NCBI RefSeq assembly: GCF_014202505.1
Contig: NZ_JACHGW010000005.1
Span: 124,001-188,000 of the forward strand
DNA: 64,000 nt
Direction of reading: 5' to 3'
Source of the DNA: Armatimonas rosea
Lineage (GTDB): Bacteria; Armatimonadota; Armatimonadia; Armatimonadales; Armatimonadaceae
Shown here: one piece after another, positions 57,581-64,000 of the stretch
Layout: each line of letters begins with the position of its first letter
Numbering within the stretch: position 1 is the stretch's first letter
The notes under the pieces: model-generated
The model's input: only the letters and a program-made list of their open reading frames with translations
The model's database searches: none
What the model was told of the DNA's origin: nothing
Made by a program: the position numbers and the translations under genes

Positions 57581-58969
57581 TTAGCCGTCCAGTAAGTACC
57601 GGGCGGCGGCGGCGGGGGTGCGGTCGATGGCGACCACGGGGCGTCCGACCTCTGTGTTCACTTGCTCTAAGGTCATCTCGTCCAGGAAGACCTCGGTGCC
57701 GTCGCGGAGCATGACATTGGGGATGAGGACTTCGTCGCCGAGCTCGGGGAAGGCCTTGAGCGCATCGACCAAGTCCCGCCCGACAATCAGGCCCGCGATA
57801 TTGATATTGCCCTCGAAGAACTTGTTGTGGATCGCGCAGACATTTATTTCTAGCCCCTCGACCTTATTGAAGATCTCGGCGAGCTGCGTTAAAAGCGGCC
57901 CGGCGATCTCTCCCGTGGCGAAGGTGACTTTTCGAGGGCGCGGGGCGCGCTTGGGCAGGTCCCGCTTGAGTTTTTCACACTCGTCTAAGAACAAACGCAC
58001 GAGGCCGATACCATCTTCGAGCTGCGGGAAGCCCTCGTACTGGGAGCGCGACGGAATCGGGAGGCCGCCGCCGAGGTAGAACTCGTCGGAGAGGTAGACA
58101 AAGCGGGTGCCCAGCTCCTTGAGGTACCAGTTGCGGAGCGGCTCCAGCTCGTGCACCCACCAGGCTTTCTGCTCGCCGTTCCAGGTATCGACCGGCGCGA
58201 GGCGCTCGCGGAACTGGGTGATACCAATCGGGACCACGGCCACGGAGATAATCCCCCCAAACGCGCCGCGCTTCTTGGGGTGGAGATTGGCCAGGTCGGT
58301 GATGGTCTGGAAGAATATCTCACCGTCGTTGTAGTGCGGCACCAGCACGACTTGTGCATGGATCTGAATCCGGGCCTCGACCAAGCGCTCCAAGATCGGC
58401 AGGATCGGCTCCGGGCCACGGCGGCCCAGGATCTTGCCGCGCGCCTCGGGGTCGGTGGCGTGGACCGAGACATACAAGGGCGAGAGGCGCTGCTCACAGA
58501 TACGGTCCAGCTCGCCCGGCTTGAGGTTGGTCAGCGTGACATAGTTGCTGTGGAGAAACGAGAGCCGGAAGTCGTCGTCCTTGACGTAGAGGCTGGGGCG
58601 CAGGCCCTTGGGCTGCTGGTAGAGGAAGCAGAAGACACACTTGTTCTTGCAGATGTGCATCCGGTCAAAGAGATCTTCCGCAAACGTAATTCCCAGCGGC
58701 TCGTCGAAGCCCTTTTCGAGCGAGAATGTCAGTAGGTCGTCGCCGCGCTTCACCGCGAGCGTGACCTCCTCGGCGGCGGAGTAGAAGCGCCAGTCCACGA
58801 CATCGGTGAGCGGGTGCCCATTGACCGAGAGCACGACATCCCCGAGCTGCAAGCCTGCCTCCTGGGCGATACTGCCGGCGTCGAGCGCCTCGATGGCATT
58901 GCGGGGAAGGGTCGGGCGCTCCAGGTGCTCAAGACGCTCGTGGGTCGCGACGGGAAGGGTTAGGGCCAT
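57581..58969 (-). CDS. DUF512 family protein (PDZ plus radical-SAM-like)
   Basis: 462 residues. An N-terminal PDZ-like domain (AGSIAQEAGLQLGDVVLSVNGHPLTDVVDW) is followed by a radical-SAM-like CKNKCVFCFLYQQPKGLRPSLYVKDDDFRLSFLHSNYVTLTNL segment (CxxxCxxC) and the DUF512 C-terminal domain (ATGEIAGPLLTQLAEIF, LIVGRDLVDALKAF, LRDGTEVFLDEMTLEQV). The family is widespread but its reaction is not established. A TACAAT box (58978-58983, minus strand) ends 8 nt before the ATG. It converges with pheT. Confidence 0.92.
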   Translation of the reverse strand: MALTLPVATHERLEHLERPTLPRNAIEALDAGSIAQEAGLQLGDVVLSVNGHPLTDVVDWRFYSAAEEVTLAVKRGDDLLTFSLEKGFDEPLGITFAEDLFDRMHICKNKCVFCFLYQQPKGLRPSLYVKDDDFRLSFLHSNYVTLTNLKPGELDRICEQRLSPLYVSVHATDPEARGKILGRRGPEPILPILERLVEARIQIHAQVVLVPHYNDGEIFFQTITDLANLHPKKRGAFGGIISVAVVPIGITQFRERLAPVDTWNGEQKAWWVHELEPLRNWYLKELGTRFVYLSDEFYLGGGLPIPSRSQYEGFPQLEDGIGLVRLFLDECEKLKRDLPKRAPRPRKVTFATGEIAGPLLTQLAEIFNKVEGLEINVCAIHNKFFEGNINIAGLIVGRDLVDALKAFPELGDEVLIPNVMLRDGTEVFLDEMTLEQVNTEVGRPVVAIDRTPAAAARYLLDG

Positions 58970-58977
58970 AGGGCTCT

Positions 58978-58983
58978 ATTGTA
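58978..58983 (-). promoter_or_regulatory. -10 box of the DUF512 gene
   Basis: TACAAT on the minus strand, 8 nt from the ATG at 58969. Confidence 0.5.
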
Positions 58984-58990
58984 CCGTGGA

Positions 58991-59015
58991 GTCCCGCCCC
59001 TCCAACGGGCGGGAC
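58991..59015. repeat. 25-bp palindromic repeat, copy 1
   Basis: GTCCCGCCC-CTCCAAC-GGGCGGGAC, identical over 25 bases to 62080-62104. Confidence 0.85.
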
Positions 59016-59019
59016 ATGG

Positions 59020-59025
59020 TAAAAT
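59020..59025 (+). promoter_or_regulatory. -10 box of ndk
   Basis: TAAAAT with about 57 nt of leader. The leader contains the hairpin at 59037-59060. Confidence 0.4.
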
Positions 59026-59036
59026 GTTACCTTGGC

Positions 59037-59060
59037 GGGCGCACTGCGTGCAGTGCGCCC
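59037..59060 (+). repeat. Perfect hairpin in the ndk leader
   Basis: GGGCGCACTGC-GT-GCAGTGCGCCC, an 11-bp stem with a 2-nt loop, 28 nt before the ndk start. It may affect mRNA stability or translation. Confidence 0.65.
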
Positions 59061-59088
59061 AAACTCTGTGTCAGGAAAAACAACTACG

Positions 59089-59502
59089 ATGGAACGAACC
59101 TACATCATGGTCAAGCCCGATGGCGTCCAGCGCCGTCTGGTCGGAGAGATCATTCGCCGTTTTGAGAACCGTGGCCTCAAGCTGGTCGGGCTCAAGCAGC
59201 TTGTCCCCAGCCGCGCCACCGCCGAGGCCCACTACGCCGTCCACGCCGAGCGCCCTTTCTTTGGTGAGCTGGTCGACTTTGTCACCAGCGGCCCCGTGGT
59301 CGCCATGGTCTGGGAAGGCCCCGATGCGATCCAGCTCTGCCGCAACATGATCGGTGCCACCAAGCCCGTCAATGCCACGTCGGGGACCATCCGTGGGGAC
59401 TACACCTGCGACATGATGCTCAACCTGATCCACGGCTCCGATGCGCCCGAGACCGCGGCCGACGAGATCGCGCTCTGGTTCAAGCCGGAGGAGCTTCTCT
59501 AG
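59089..59502 (+). CDS. ndk: Nucleoside diphosphate kinase
   Basis: 137 residues from ATG 59089. [65 protein letters not shown] and the catalytic His in NLIHGSD identify NDK, which balances NTP pools by a ping-pong phosphohistidine mechanism. It is normal length and very conserved. It is followed after 4 nt by queA. Confidence 0.98.
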   Translation: MERTYIMVKPDGVQRRLVGEIIRRFENRGLKLVGLKQLVPSRATAEAHYAVHAERPFFGELVDFVTSGPVVAMVWEGPDAIQLCRNMIGATKPVNATSGTIRGDYTCDMMLNLIHGSDAPETAADEIALWFKPEELL

Positions 59503-59506
59503 TCTC

Positions 59507-60547
59507 GTGCAGCTCTCGGACTTTGACTACGCGCTCCCCGACGAGCGCATTGCCCAGACCCCTTTGGAGCCGCGAGATTCCTCGCGGCTCCTTTGTGTCG
59601 ATCGGGTGAGCGGCGCTCGCTCGCACCGGATCTTTCGTGAGCTCCCGGAGCTTCTCCATCCCAGCGACCTCTTAGTGCTCAACGAGACCCGTGTCTCCGC
59701 GCTGCGGCTCTTTGGGGAGCGACCCGGCACAGGCGGGCAGATCGAGGTCTTTCTCCTGCGTCCCGCGATCGAGCACGGCGAGGCGGTCTTTGAGGCGCTG
59801 GTACGGCCCGGTAGGAAGCTCCTCCCCGGTCAGCGCGTCGCCTTCCCCGAGGTGGCGCTGGAGGCGGAGGCCCTGGCGACCCTGGAGAGTGGGGGACGGC
59901 TCCTGCGCTTTGTGGGCGACGATATCCTGGGGAAACTCGATGCGATTGGGCGTGTGCCCCTGCCGCCCTACATCACCGCGCCACTGGAGAATAAAGAGCG
60001 CTACCAGACCGTCTACGCCACGACCCCGGGCTCGGCGGCGGCCCCAACCGCGGGGCTCCACTTCACGCCTGAGCTGCTTGCTAGGATCGAGGCCAAGGGG
60101 GTGGGGATCGCCCGGCTCCGGCTCGATGTGGGGATCGGCACGTTCCGCCCCATCAAGACCGAGAACATCGCCGAGCACGTCATGCACACCGAGACCTACG
60201 CGATCCCCGACGCGACGGCGGCGGCGGTCAATGGCTGCACCGGGCGTGTGATCGCCGTGGGAACGACCGCGCTTCGGGCACTGGAGTCGGCGGGGCAGCT
60301 CGCGCTCCAGCAGGGCACGGGCCAGCGCGTGGTCGCCACCGAGAGTGAGACCGGAATCTTTATCACGCCGGGCTACACCTTCCGTGCGATCGATGGCTTG
60401 ATCACCAATTTTCATCAGCCGCGCTCTACCTTGCTCCTACTGGTCGCGGCGTTCATGGGCTACGAGAGTATGCGAAGGACGTATGAAGAGGCCCTCGAAA
60501 AGCAGTACCGTTTTTTAAGCTTTGGGGATGCACTCTTCGCGGTATAA
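59507..60547 (+). CDS. queA: S-adenosylmethionine:tRNA ribosyltransferase-isomerase QueA
   Basis: 346 residues from GTG 59507; the earlier ATG frame overlaps ndk. LSDFDYALPDERIAQTPLEPRDSSRLL, LLVLNETRVSALRLFG, GRVPLPPYI, QTVYATTPGSAAAPTAGLHFT, VGIGTFRPIKTENI and NFHQPRSTLLLLVAAFMG are standard QueA blocks. It makes epoxyqueuosine in tRNA. The last base of its stop lies in the -10 box of the next gene. Confidence 0.97.
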   Translation: MQLSDFDYALPDERIAQTPLEPRDSSRLLCVDRVSGARSHRIFRELPELLHPSDLLVLNETRVSALRLFGERPGTGGQIEVFLLRPAIEHGEAVFEALVRPGRKLLPGQRVAFPEVALEAEALATLESGGRLLRFVGDDILGKLDAIGRVPLPPYITAPLENKERYQTVYATTPGSAAAPTAGLHFTPELLARIEAKGVGIARLRLDVGIGTFRPIKTENIAEHVMHTETYAIPDATAAAVNGCTGRVIAVGTTALRALESAGQLALQQGTGQRVVATESETGIFITPGYTFRAIDGLITNFHQPRSTLLLLVAAFMGYESMRRTYEEALEKQYRFLSFGDALFAV

Positions 60548-60548
60548 T
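60543..60548 (+). promoter_or_regulatory. -10 box of the helix-turn-helix gene
   Basis: TATAAT overlapping the queA stop, 11 nt from the ATG at 60560. Confidence 0.5.
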
Positions 60549-60559
60549 GCGGAACACAC

Positions 60560-61243
60560 ATGCCAGGCCTCGACGAATTTTACCGCTACATTGAACGCAG
60601 AGAGAAAGAAGCGGAAGACGCTGTCTCTCAAGAGCGAGCCCCCGTCCCACCCCCTGGGACCATAGAGAATGTCCGCTACGTTGTCCGAGGGGGGATCACG
60701 ATTGCCGTCCCTATCGACGAGCCCGATCCACCACTCCTGATTGCCGAGCAGGCAACCGCGGTGGCGCTCGCCGACCCGCTCCAACCCGCACTCCCGCTCG
60801 ACGTTCCCACGGCGCGTGAGGCAGGCGTGCCGCGGACGATGGTCCGGCCCGCCTTTAAGATTCCCGGCCCCAAGCAAGCCACCGAGCAGCTGCTCATCCC
60901 GCCCCTGCCGCCGCAGATCCCCAGCACCGATGCCGAGGGCGCCCAGCTCTGGGAGGGCCTACCGCGCCACGTCCAGATTCTCGCATCGATGGCCCCCGAG
61001 ACCATCCCGCCGTCGCGGACCTTTGAGGAGACCCGTGAGCAGCTGATCGTCCGCCTGCTCGACCCCATTCTCACCCTGGAGGAGACTGCCAAGCTCCTGG
61101 ATGTCTGTCCGGCGACCGTGCGGCGCTACGCCAACCGTGGGCACCTGACCCACCACCGGACACTTGGGCAGCAGCGGCGCTTCAAGCTCTCCGATGTCAT
61201 GGCGTTTTTGGACAAGCGTGCCGCCAAGCAGCGCCGCCTCTAG
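60560..61243 (+). CDS. MerR/excisionase-type helix-turn-helix protein
   Basis: 227 residues. The C-terminal ~55 residues (ILTLEETAKLLDVCPATVRRYANRGHLTHHRTLGQQRRFKLSDVMAFLDKR) form a winged helix-turn-helix of the excisionase/MerR type. Residues 1-165 are proline-rich with no known domain, although VRGGITIAVPIDEPDP may form a short strand. It could be a DNA-binding regulator. It overlaps the DUF192 gene by about 26 nt. Confidence 0.8.
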   Translation: MPGLDEFYRYIERREKEAEDAVSQERAPVPPPGTIENVRYVVRGGITIAVPIDEPDPPLLIAEQATAVALADPLQPALPLDVPTAREAGVPRTMVRPAFKIPGPKQATEQLLIPPLPPQIPSTDAEGAQLWEGLPRHVQILASMAPETIPPSRTFEETREQLIVRLLDPILTLEETAKLLDVCPATVRRYANRGHLTHHRTLGQQRRFKLSDVMAFLDKRAAKQRRL

Positions 61244-61571
61244 CCTCCGCACCGAGTCGGGGCGTGTGCTGGCCACCGATGCCCGCTGGCTGGCACACTT
61301 CTGGGAGCGCGGTCGTGGCTGGCTCGCCCGCAAGCCCGACCCAAACCTCGCACTGGGAGTCCCCCTCACCGAGGGGGAGCGCCTCCACTCGATTGGGATG
61401 CGCTTCTCCCTTGACATTGCCTACTGCGACTCCGAGGGCAGTGTTCTCGCTGTCTGCACCCTGGCCCCCGCTCGGGTCGCTCCGCCTGTCCCCCGCGCCG
61501 TGGTCGCCTGGGAGCTCCTCGCGGGGCAGCTTGCGGGGCTCTCGCTGGGGGAGCGGCTCCGATGCGACTGA
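61218..61571 (+). CDS. DUF192 family protein
   Basis: About 117 residues from GTG 61218; the start is uncertain because other GTGs are nearby and it overlaps the upstream gene. The DUF192 pattern is visible: LATDARWLAHFWERGRGWLARKP..., LHSIGMRFSLDIAYCDSEGSVLAVCTLAPARVAPPVPRAVVAWELLAGQLAGLSLGERL. Many members are exported, but this one has no clear signal peptide. A GC palindrome (TCCCCCTCACCGAGGGGGAG) lies in frame. Function unknown. Confidence 0.78.
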   Translation: MPPSSAASSLRTESGRVLATDARWLAHFWERGRGWLARKPDPNLALGVPLTEGERLHSIGMRFSLDIAYCDSEGSVLAVCTLAPARVAPPVPRAVVAWELLAGQLAGLSLGERLRCD

Positions 61572-61963
61572 CCCTGGCGATGGCCGATGCGCCGCGCTAT
61601 CTAGTGGCCCTCGGCGACACCCAGCACGCCCCTCAGAACCCGGATGGCCTCCGCGTGATCCCACTCGCCCGCCCCGAGGCGACAATCGCAGCCGTGCGCT
61701 ATGTCCAGCTTCCCCAGTGGAAGGAGATGCGGGTCGTGGCAGCGCGGGTGACTCTCTCCATCGGGCACGCCGACCTACTCGCCACCCTCGGGGACGAGTA
61801 CTTCGCCGCCGCCGCCTACCCGCGCTTTGTCGAGCATGTCCACGCGATCCGTGCAGAGCTTCCCGCCCTCTGTGAGCCCGGAGTCGTGCTGGAGCTAGCG
61901 CCGCTCACGGGCTTCGACGGCTGGGAGTGGGCGGAGCGCTTCGCCGCCGCGCTCGCTTTGTGA
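61562..61963 (+). CDS. Hypothetical protein
   Basis: 133 residues, overlapping DUF192 by 10 nt. It contains TLSIGHADLLATLGDEYFAAAAYPRFVEHVHAIRAELPALCEPGVVLELAPLTGFDGWEWAERF, with no family recognised. The frame is open for its full length and has the high GC3 typical of the region, which supports coding. It probably belongs to the queA-HTH-DUF192 run. Confidence 0.6.
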   Translation: MRLTLAMADAPRYLVALGDTQHAPQNPDGLRVIPLARPEATIAAVRYVQLPQWKEMRVVAARVTLSIGHADLLATLGDEYFAAAAYPRFVEHVHAIRAELPALCEPGVVLELAPLTGFDGWEWAERFAAALAL

Positions 61964-62026
61964 TCCCCCCGATCAGAATGGGGGGACTGGAGAGCGTCGC
62001 AGGCTCCGCTGCAAAGCCCGTGCCGC

Positions 62027-62104
62027 CCATCCCCCTTCGCGAAGCCGGAGGGGGTGGCCGAGGAACGAGGCCGGGGGAGGTCCCGCCCCTCCAACGGGCG
62101 GGAC
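62027..62104. repeat. Composite palindromic block before the ferredoxin gene
   Basis: The first part (62027-62075) shares a 26-base identical core with the in-gene element of truB. The second part (62080-62104) is identical over 25 bases to 58991-59015. The 61964-62112 spacer otherwise holds nothing recognised. Confidence 0.85.
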
Positions 62105-62112
62105 ACCTCGCT

Positions 62113-62373
62113 CTAACCCGTCACGTGAAAGAACGCCGCGTTTCGCGCCACGGACGTGCGCCACTTCTCGGGGAGCGTGTCGATGGAAAAGATCGCCTCG
62201 ACCGGGCACTCGGGCTCACAGAGGCCGCAGTGGATACACTCATCGGGGTTGATGTAGAGCTGCGGGGAGTCGTCGTCGCCCTGGATGCAGTCCATCGGGC
62301 AGACCGCGACACAGGACTTATCTTTCACACCGACACAGGGCTCGGCGATGACATAGAATGGGTTGGTTTGCAT
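62113..62373 (-). CDS. fdxA: 7Fe ferredoxin (3Fe-4S plus 4Fe-4S, FdxA type)
   Basis: 86 residues. Cysteines 13, 21, 25 and 29 (C-x7-C-x3-CP) and 46, 49, 52 and 56 (CIHCGLCEPEC) match the 7Fe/8Fe ferredoxins of the FdxA group, with the PMDCI and PVEAI turns. It is a cytosolic electron carrier. It is divergent from the Crp/Fnr gene, with a perfect palindrome between them. Confidence 0.93.
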   Translation of the reverse strand: MQTNPFYVIAEPCVGVKDKSCVAVCPMDCIQGDDDSPQLYINPDECIHCGLCEPECPVEAIFSIDTLPEKWRTSVARNAAFFHVTG

Positions 62374-62413
62374 GGCCCCAGCGTACGGCGGGGGCGCTGG
62401 TCTCGTCCGTGAC

Positions 62414-62434
62414 TTTTGTCATCGAGTGACAAAA
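62414..62434. promoter_or_regulatory. Palindromic operator candidate between fdxA and the Crp/Fnr gene
   Basis: TTTTGTCA-TCGAG-TGACAAAA, 8-bp arms with a 5-nt centre. Its left arm contains TTGTCA (62416-62421), placed 18 nt before a TAGAAT -10 box, so it overlaps the likely -35 box of the Crp/Fnr gene. Confidence 0.6.
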
Positions 62435-62439
62435 CGCCA

Positions 62440-62445
62440 TAGAAT
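62440..62445 (+). promoter_or_regulatory. -10 box of the Crp/Fnr gene
   Basis: TAGAAT, 7 nt from the ATG at 62453. It favours that ATG over the in-frame ATG at 62444. Confidence 0.5.
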
Positions 62446-62452
62446 GCAAGCG

Positions 62453-63115
62453 ATGACCCGAGACGAGGCGCTACGGCGTGTGGTTTTCCTCAAAGACGCC
62501 CCCGAGGCCGCGGTGGCCGCACTGCGCCAAGCCGGCGTGGTCCTGACCCTCACCGAAGGCGAGGTGTTGTTTTTGGAGACGGAGCCCTCGCGCGGGCTGC
62601 TGGTAGTGCTCGAAGGGGCGCTCAAGGAGAGCAAGACCGACACGCGGGGTAGAGAGCTGATCCTCGCCATTCACAAGCCCGGCGCGAGTGTCGCGGAGCT
62701 GCCGCTCTTCGACGGCGGCAACCACCCCACGCAAGCCATCGCGCTGGAGGCTCCCACGCGCATCTTCTGTGTCGCCCGCCCCGCGTTTGAGGCGGTCTTG
62801 GAGCGCCACCCGAGCCTGGCACACAGCGCGCTCCGGGCGCTGGCGATCCAGCAGCGCAAGCTCTTGGAGATGCTCAAGGCCCAGGCGCTCCACACCGTCC
62901 GCTCCCGGCTGGCGGCCTACCTCCTCGCCCAAGACACCCCGAGCTTCACCCTCCCTGAGACCAACGAGAGCATCGCCGCGCAGGTCGGGACCGTGCGCGA
63001 GGTCATCTCCCGCACCCTCCACCAGCTCGCTGATCTGGGGTATCTCACACTTGACGGCCGCACGGTGACGGTTCTCAGCCGTGCGGCGCTGGAAAAAATC
63101 GCCGCGGGGGAGTGA
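62453..63115 (+). CDS. Crp/Fnr family transcription regulator
   Basis: 220 residues from ATG 62453. An N-terminal cyclic-nucleotide-binding-like barrel (LTEGEVLFLETEPSRGLLVVLEGALKESKTDTRGRELILAIHKPGASVAELPLFDGG) is followed by the long dimer helix and a Crp-type winged helix (SIAAQVGTVREVISRTLHQLADLGYLTLDGRTVTVL). There is no N-terminal cysteine cluster like that of FNR, so the effector is unknown. The perfect palindrome just upstream suggests autoregulation and control of the divergent ferredoxin gene. Confidence 0.93.
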   Translation: MTRDEALRRVVFLKDAPEAAVAALRQAGVVLTLTEGEVLFLETEPSRGLLVVLEGALKESKTDTRGRELILAIHKPGASVAELPLFDGGNHPTQAIALEAPTRIFCVARPAFEAVLERHPSLAHSALRALAIQQRKLLEMLKAQALHTVRSRLAAYLLAQDTPSFTLPETNESIAAQVGTVREVISRTLHQLADLGYLTLDGRTVTVLSRAALEKIAAGE

Positions 63116-63131
63116 GCGGGTGCGGGCGAGC

Positions 63132-63797
63132 CTATGCCTTTTTCTTGCTGGAGCGGGTCAGGTCGGTGATGAGGAGGGGGGACTGCGCGGTGAGGGCGTC
63201 TAGGACCTCGGCGACGGTCTTTTTCTTGCCCTTGATAGCATCAAGCTCGCTCTGGGTGAGCCCCACCATCTGGAGAAACTGGACCTTCCCGTGGGGCGTC
63301 TCGATCACGCCCAGCGCCGGGTCAGTGAGGAAGGCCAGGCCGACAATCTCGGTCTTGGTGTCGAGGCGGATGGGGCCATTGGCAGGAATCCAGTGGAAGT
63401 CATCGAAGACACGCTGCGTCTCAAAGACATAGCGCGCCAGGTTCTGGAAGAGATCACAGACCCACGTGGGCGGCTCCTTACCATCTTTTGCGAAGGGGCG
63501 CAGGCGAAAGGTGAGCTCAAACCCAAACGCGCTGTACTCCCCGCCCACCGCCTCTTCGTCGTAGTAGAGGTTCGAGAGGCCGTAGGTGACATAGTGGAAG
63601 TGACTGCCGCCGGGATCGTCGGCCTGGTAGGCGCTGATGCCATCGAGGGGATCGGGGCCGCCCAGGTTCCAGCTCACAATCGTCCCCCAGTGCATCGGCT
63701 CCTGGGTCGGGTAGAGCGTCTTGAGGTGCGACGTGATAGCGTCCCAGCCCACGGGCGACTCGGAGGAGTAGGTTTTTTTATAGGTCTCGAGGTCCAC
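63132..63797 (-). CDS. Suppressor-of-fused (SUFU) domain protein
   Basis: 221 residues from GTG 63797. The bacterial SUFU pattern is clear: VGWDAITSHLKTLYPTQEPMHWGT, GGPDPLDGISAYQADD, HFHYVTYGLSNLYYDEE, FGFELTFRLRPFAKDGKEPPTWVCDLFQNLARYVFE, and WIPANGPI. In bacteria these proteins are thought to belong to the same immunity and regulatory pool as SUKH proteins. The tail ends in a Lys-rich SSKKKA. A GAGAAAG sequence about 9 nt upstream fits a ribosome-binding site. Confidence 0.88.
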   Translation of the reverse strand: MDLETYKKTYSSESPVGWDAITSHLKTLYPTQEPMHWGTIVSWNLGGPDPLDGISAYQADDPGGSHFHYVTYGLSNLYYDEEAVGGEYSAFGFELTFRLRPFAKDGKEPPTWVCDLFQNLARYVFETQRVFDDFHWIPANGPIRLDTKTEIVGLAFLTDPALGVIETPHGKVQFLQMVGLTQSELDAIKGKKKTVAEVLDALTAQSPLLITDLTRSSKKKA

Positions 63798-63843
63798 AAA
63801 AAATCTTTCTCAGGAAGTGAAGAATCCTGGTGCGAAGCTGCGT

Positions 63844-63849
63844 TATTCT
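63844..63849 (+). promoter_or_regulatory. -10 box of the sigma-factor gene
   Basis: TATTCT with a 7-nt gap to the ATG at 63857. Confidence 0.4.
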
Positions 63850-63856
63850 AACAGCA

Positions 63857-64000
63857 ATGGACGCCCTCAGCACCCTCTCCGACTTCGAAGCCTTTGTCCG
63901 AGCGCACCAAGCTCGGGCGCTGCGAATCGGTGTACGCCTCGCGTTTGGCGATGCAGCGGCGGCGCAAGATGCGGTCCAAGAGGCGTTTCTGCGGCTCTGG
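63857..64000 (+). CDS. ECF-type RNA polymerase sigma factor (N-terminal part, truncated by window edge)
   Basis: 48 codons to the end of the window. FEAFVRAHQARALRIGVRLAFGDAAAAQDAVQEAFLRLW matches region 2 of ECF sigma factors: the F..hy.....AyrlvGd...A.D..QeaFlr.W consensus. It is divergent from the SUFU gene. The group and the anti-sigma partner cannot be seen. Confidence 0.85.
   Translation, partial: MDALSTLSDFEAFVRAHQARALRIGVRLAFGDAAAAQDAVQEAFLRLW

Noticed and set aside
62414-62434. Canonical FNR or CRP site
   Set aside because: The half-sites and the 5-nt centre do not match TTGAT-N4-ATCAA or TGTGA-N6-TCACA, so only an operator candidate is reported.

Overview
The window looks like a chromosome segment from a GC-rich member of the Armatimonadota, probably close to Armatimonas. 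This is inferred from the H-X9-DG/DUF1559-style prepilins with an FPVF-x-(Q/R)AREKAR-type stretch after the prepilin helix, from many small GC palindromes of one style, and from the mix of housekeeping genes. No rRNA, tRNA, CRISPR array or complete insertion sequence was seen. Most of the DNA is GC-rich. The exceptions are an AT-rich block at about 43.4-44.95 kb and short AT-rich spacers at 6.35-6.53 and 18.09-18.27 kb.

Layout. 0-3.4 kb: small accessory genes (edge fragment, Uma2-type nuclease, barstar-like inhibitor, CPBP membrane protease, SUKH/SMI1-like protein, PD-(D/E)XK-like protein). 3.5-5.5 kb: recG. 5.6-6.3 kb: a solitary prepilin. 6.5-18.0 kb: an almost complete type II secretion operon in the order gspE-F-G-H-I-J-K-L-M-C/P-like-D, closed by a strong terminator. 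18.3-23.2 kb: a photoactive yellow protein (PYP) operon. 23.3-27.5 kb: the conserved ylxP-rbfA-nrnA-(GNAT)-truB-ribF block. 27.5-37.3 kb: methyltransferase, orphan ABC ATPase, NAD synthetase, lipoprotein, sialidase-esterase fusion, cysteine desulfurase and a large unknown protein. 37.3-39.4 kb: small exported proteins and a prepilin. 39.5-43.4 kb: uvrA, a DUF4058 gene and a duplicated uvrA tail. 43.4-45.2 kb: AT-rich foreign-looking gene and a gene remnant. 45.2-52.8 kb: epimerase, a second copy of the large unknown family, a Lon-substrate-domain protein and a second pseudopilin cluster. 52.9-57.6 kb: rpmI-rplT, then pheS and pheT with an unrelated gene between them. 57.6-64 kb: DUF512 protein, ndk, queA, small genes, ferredoxin/Crp-Fnr divergent pair, SUFU-like protein and the start of an ECF sigma factor.

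The most striking item is the four-gene unit at 18267-23209. It encodes two coiled-coil proteins that share a repeated motif, a PYP blue-light photoreceptor with its chromophore cysteine, and one 941-residue protein that fuses a coumarate:CoA-ligase-like domain to a tyrosine ammonia-lyase-like domain. Together these would make p-coumaroyl-CoA from tyrosine and deliver it to the photoreceptor, so the cassette appears self-sufficient for chromophore supply. The two coiled-coil proteins are candidate signalling partners.

Two genome-style features recur. Many genes have a TANNNT -10 box ending only 5-8 nt before the start codon, which implies leaderless mRNAs. Short GC-rich palindromes lie between genes and also in frame inside genes (truB, pheT, gspH, ribF). 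All functional calls are by recognition of motifs and family resemblance; no database search was run.
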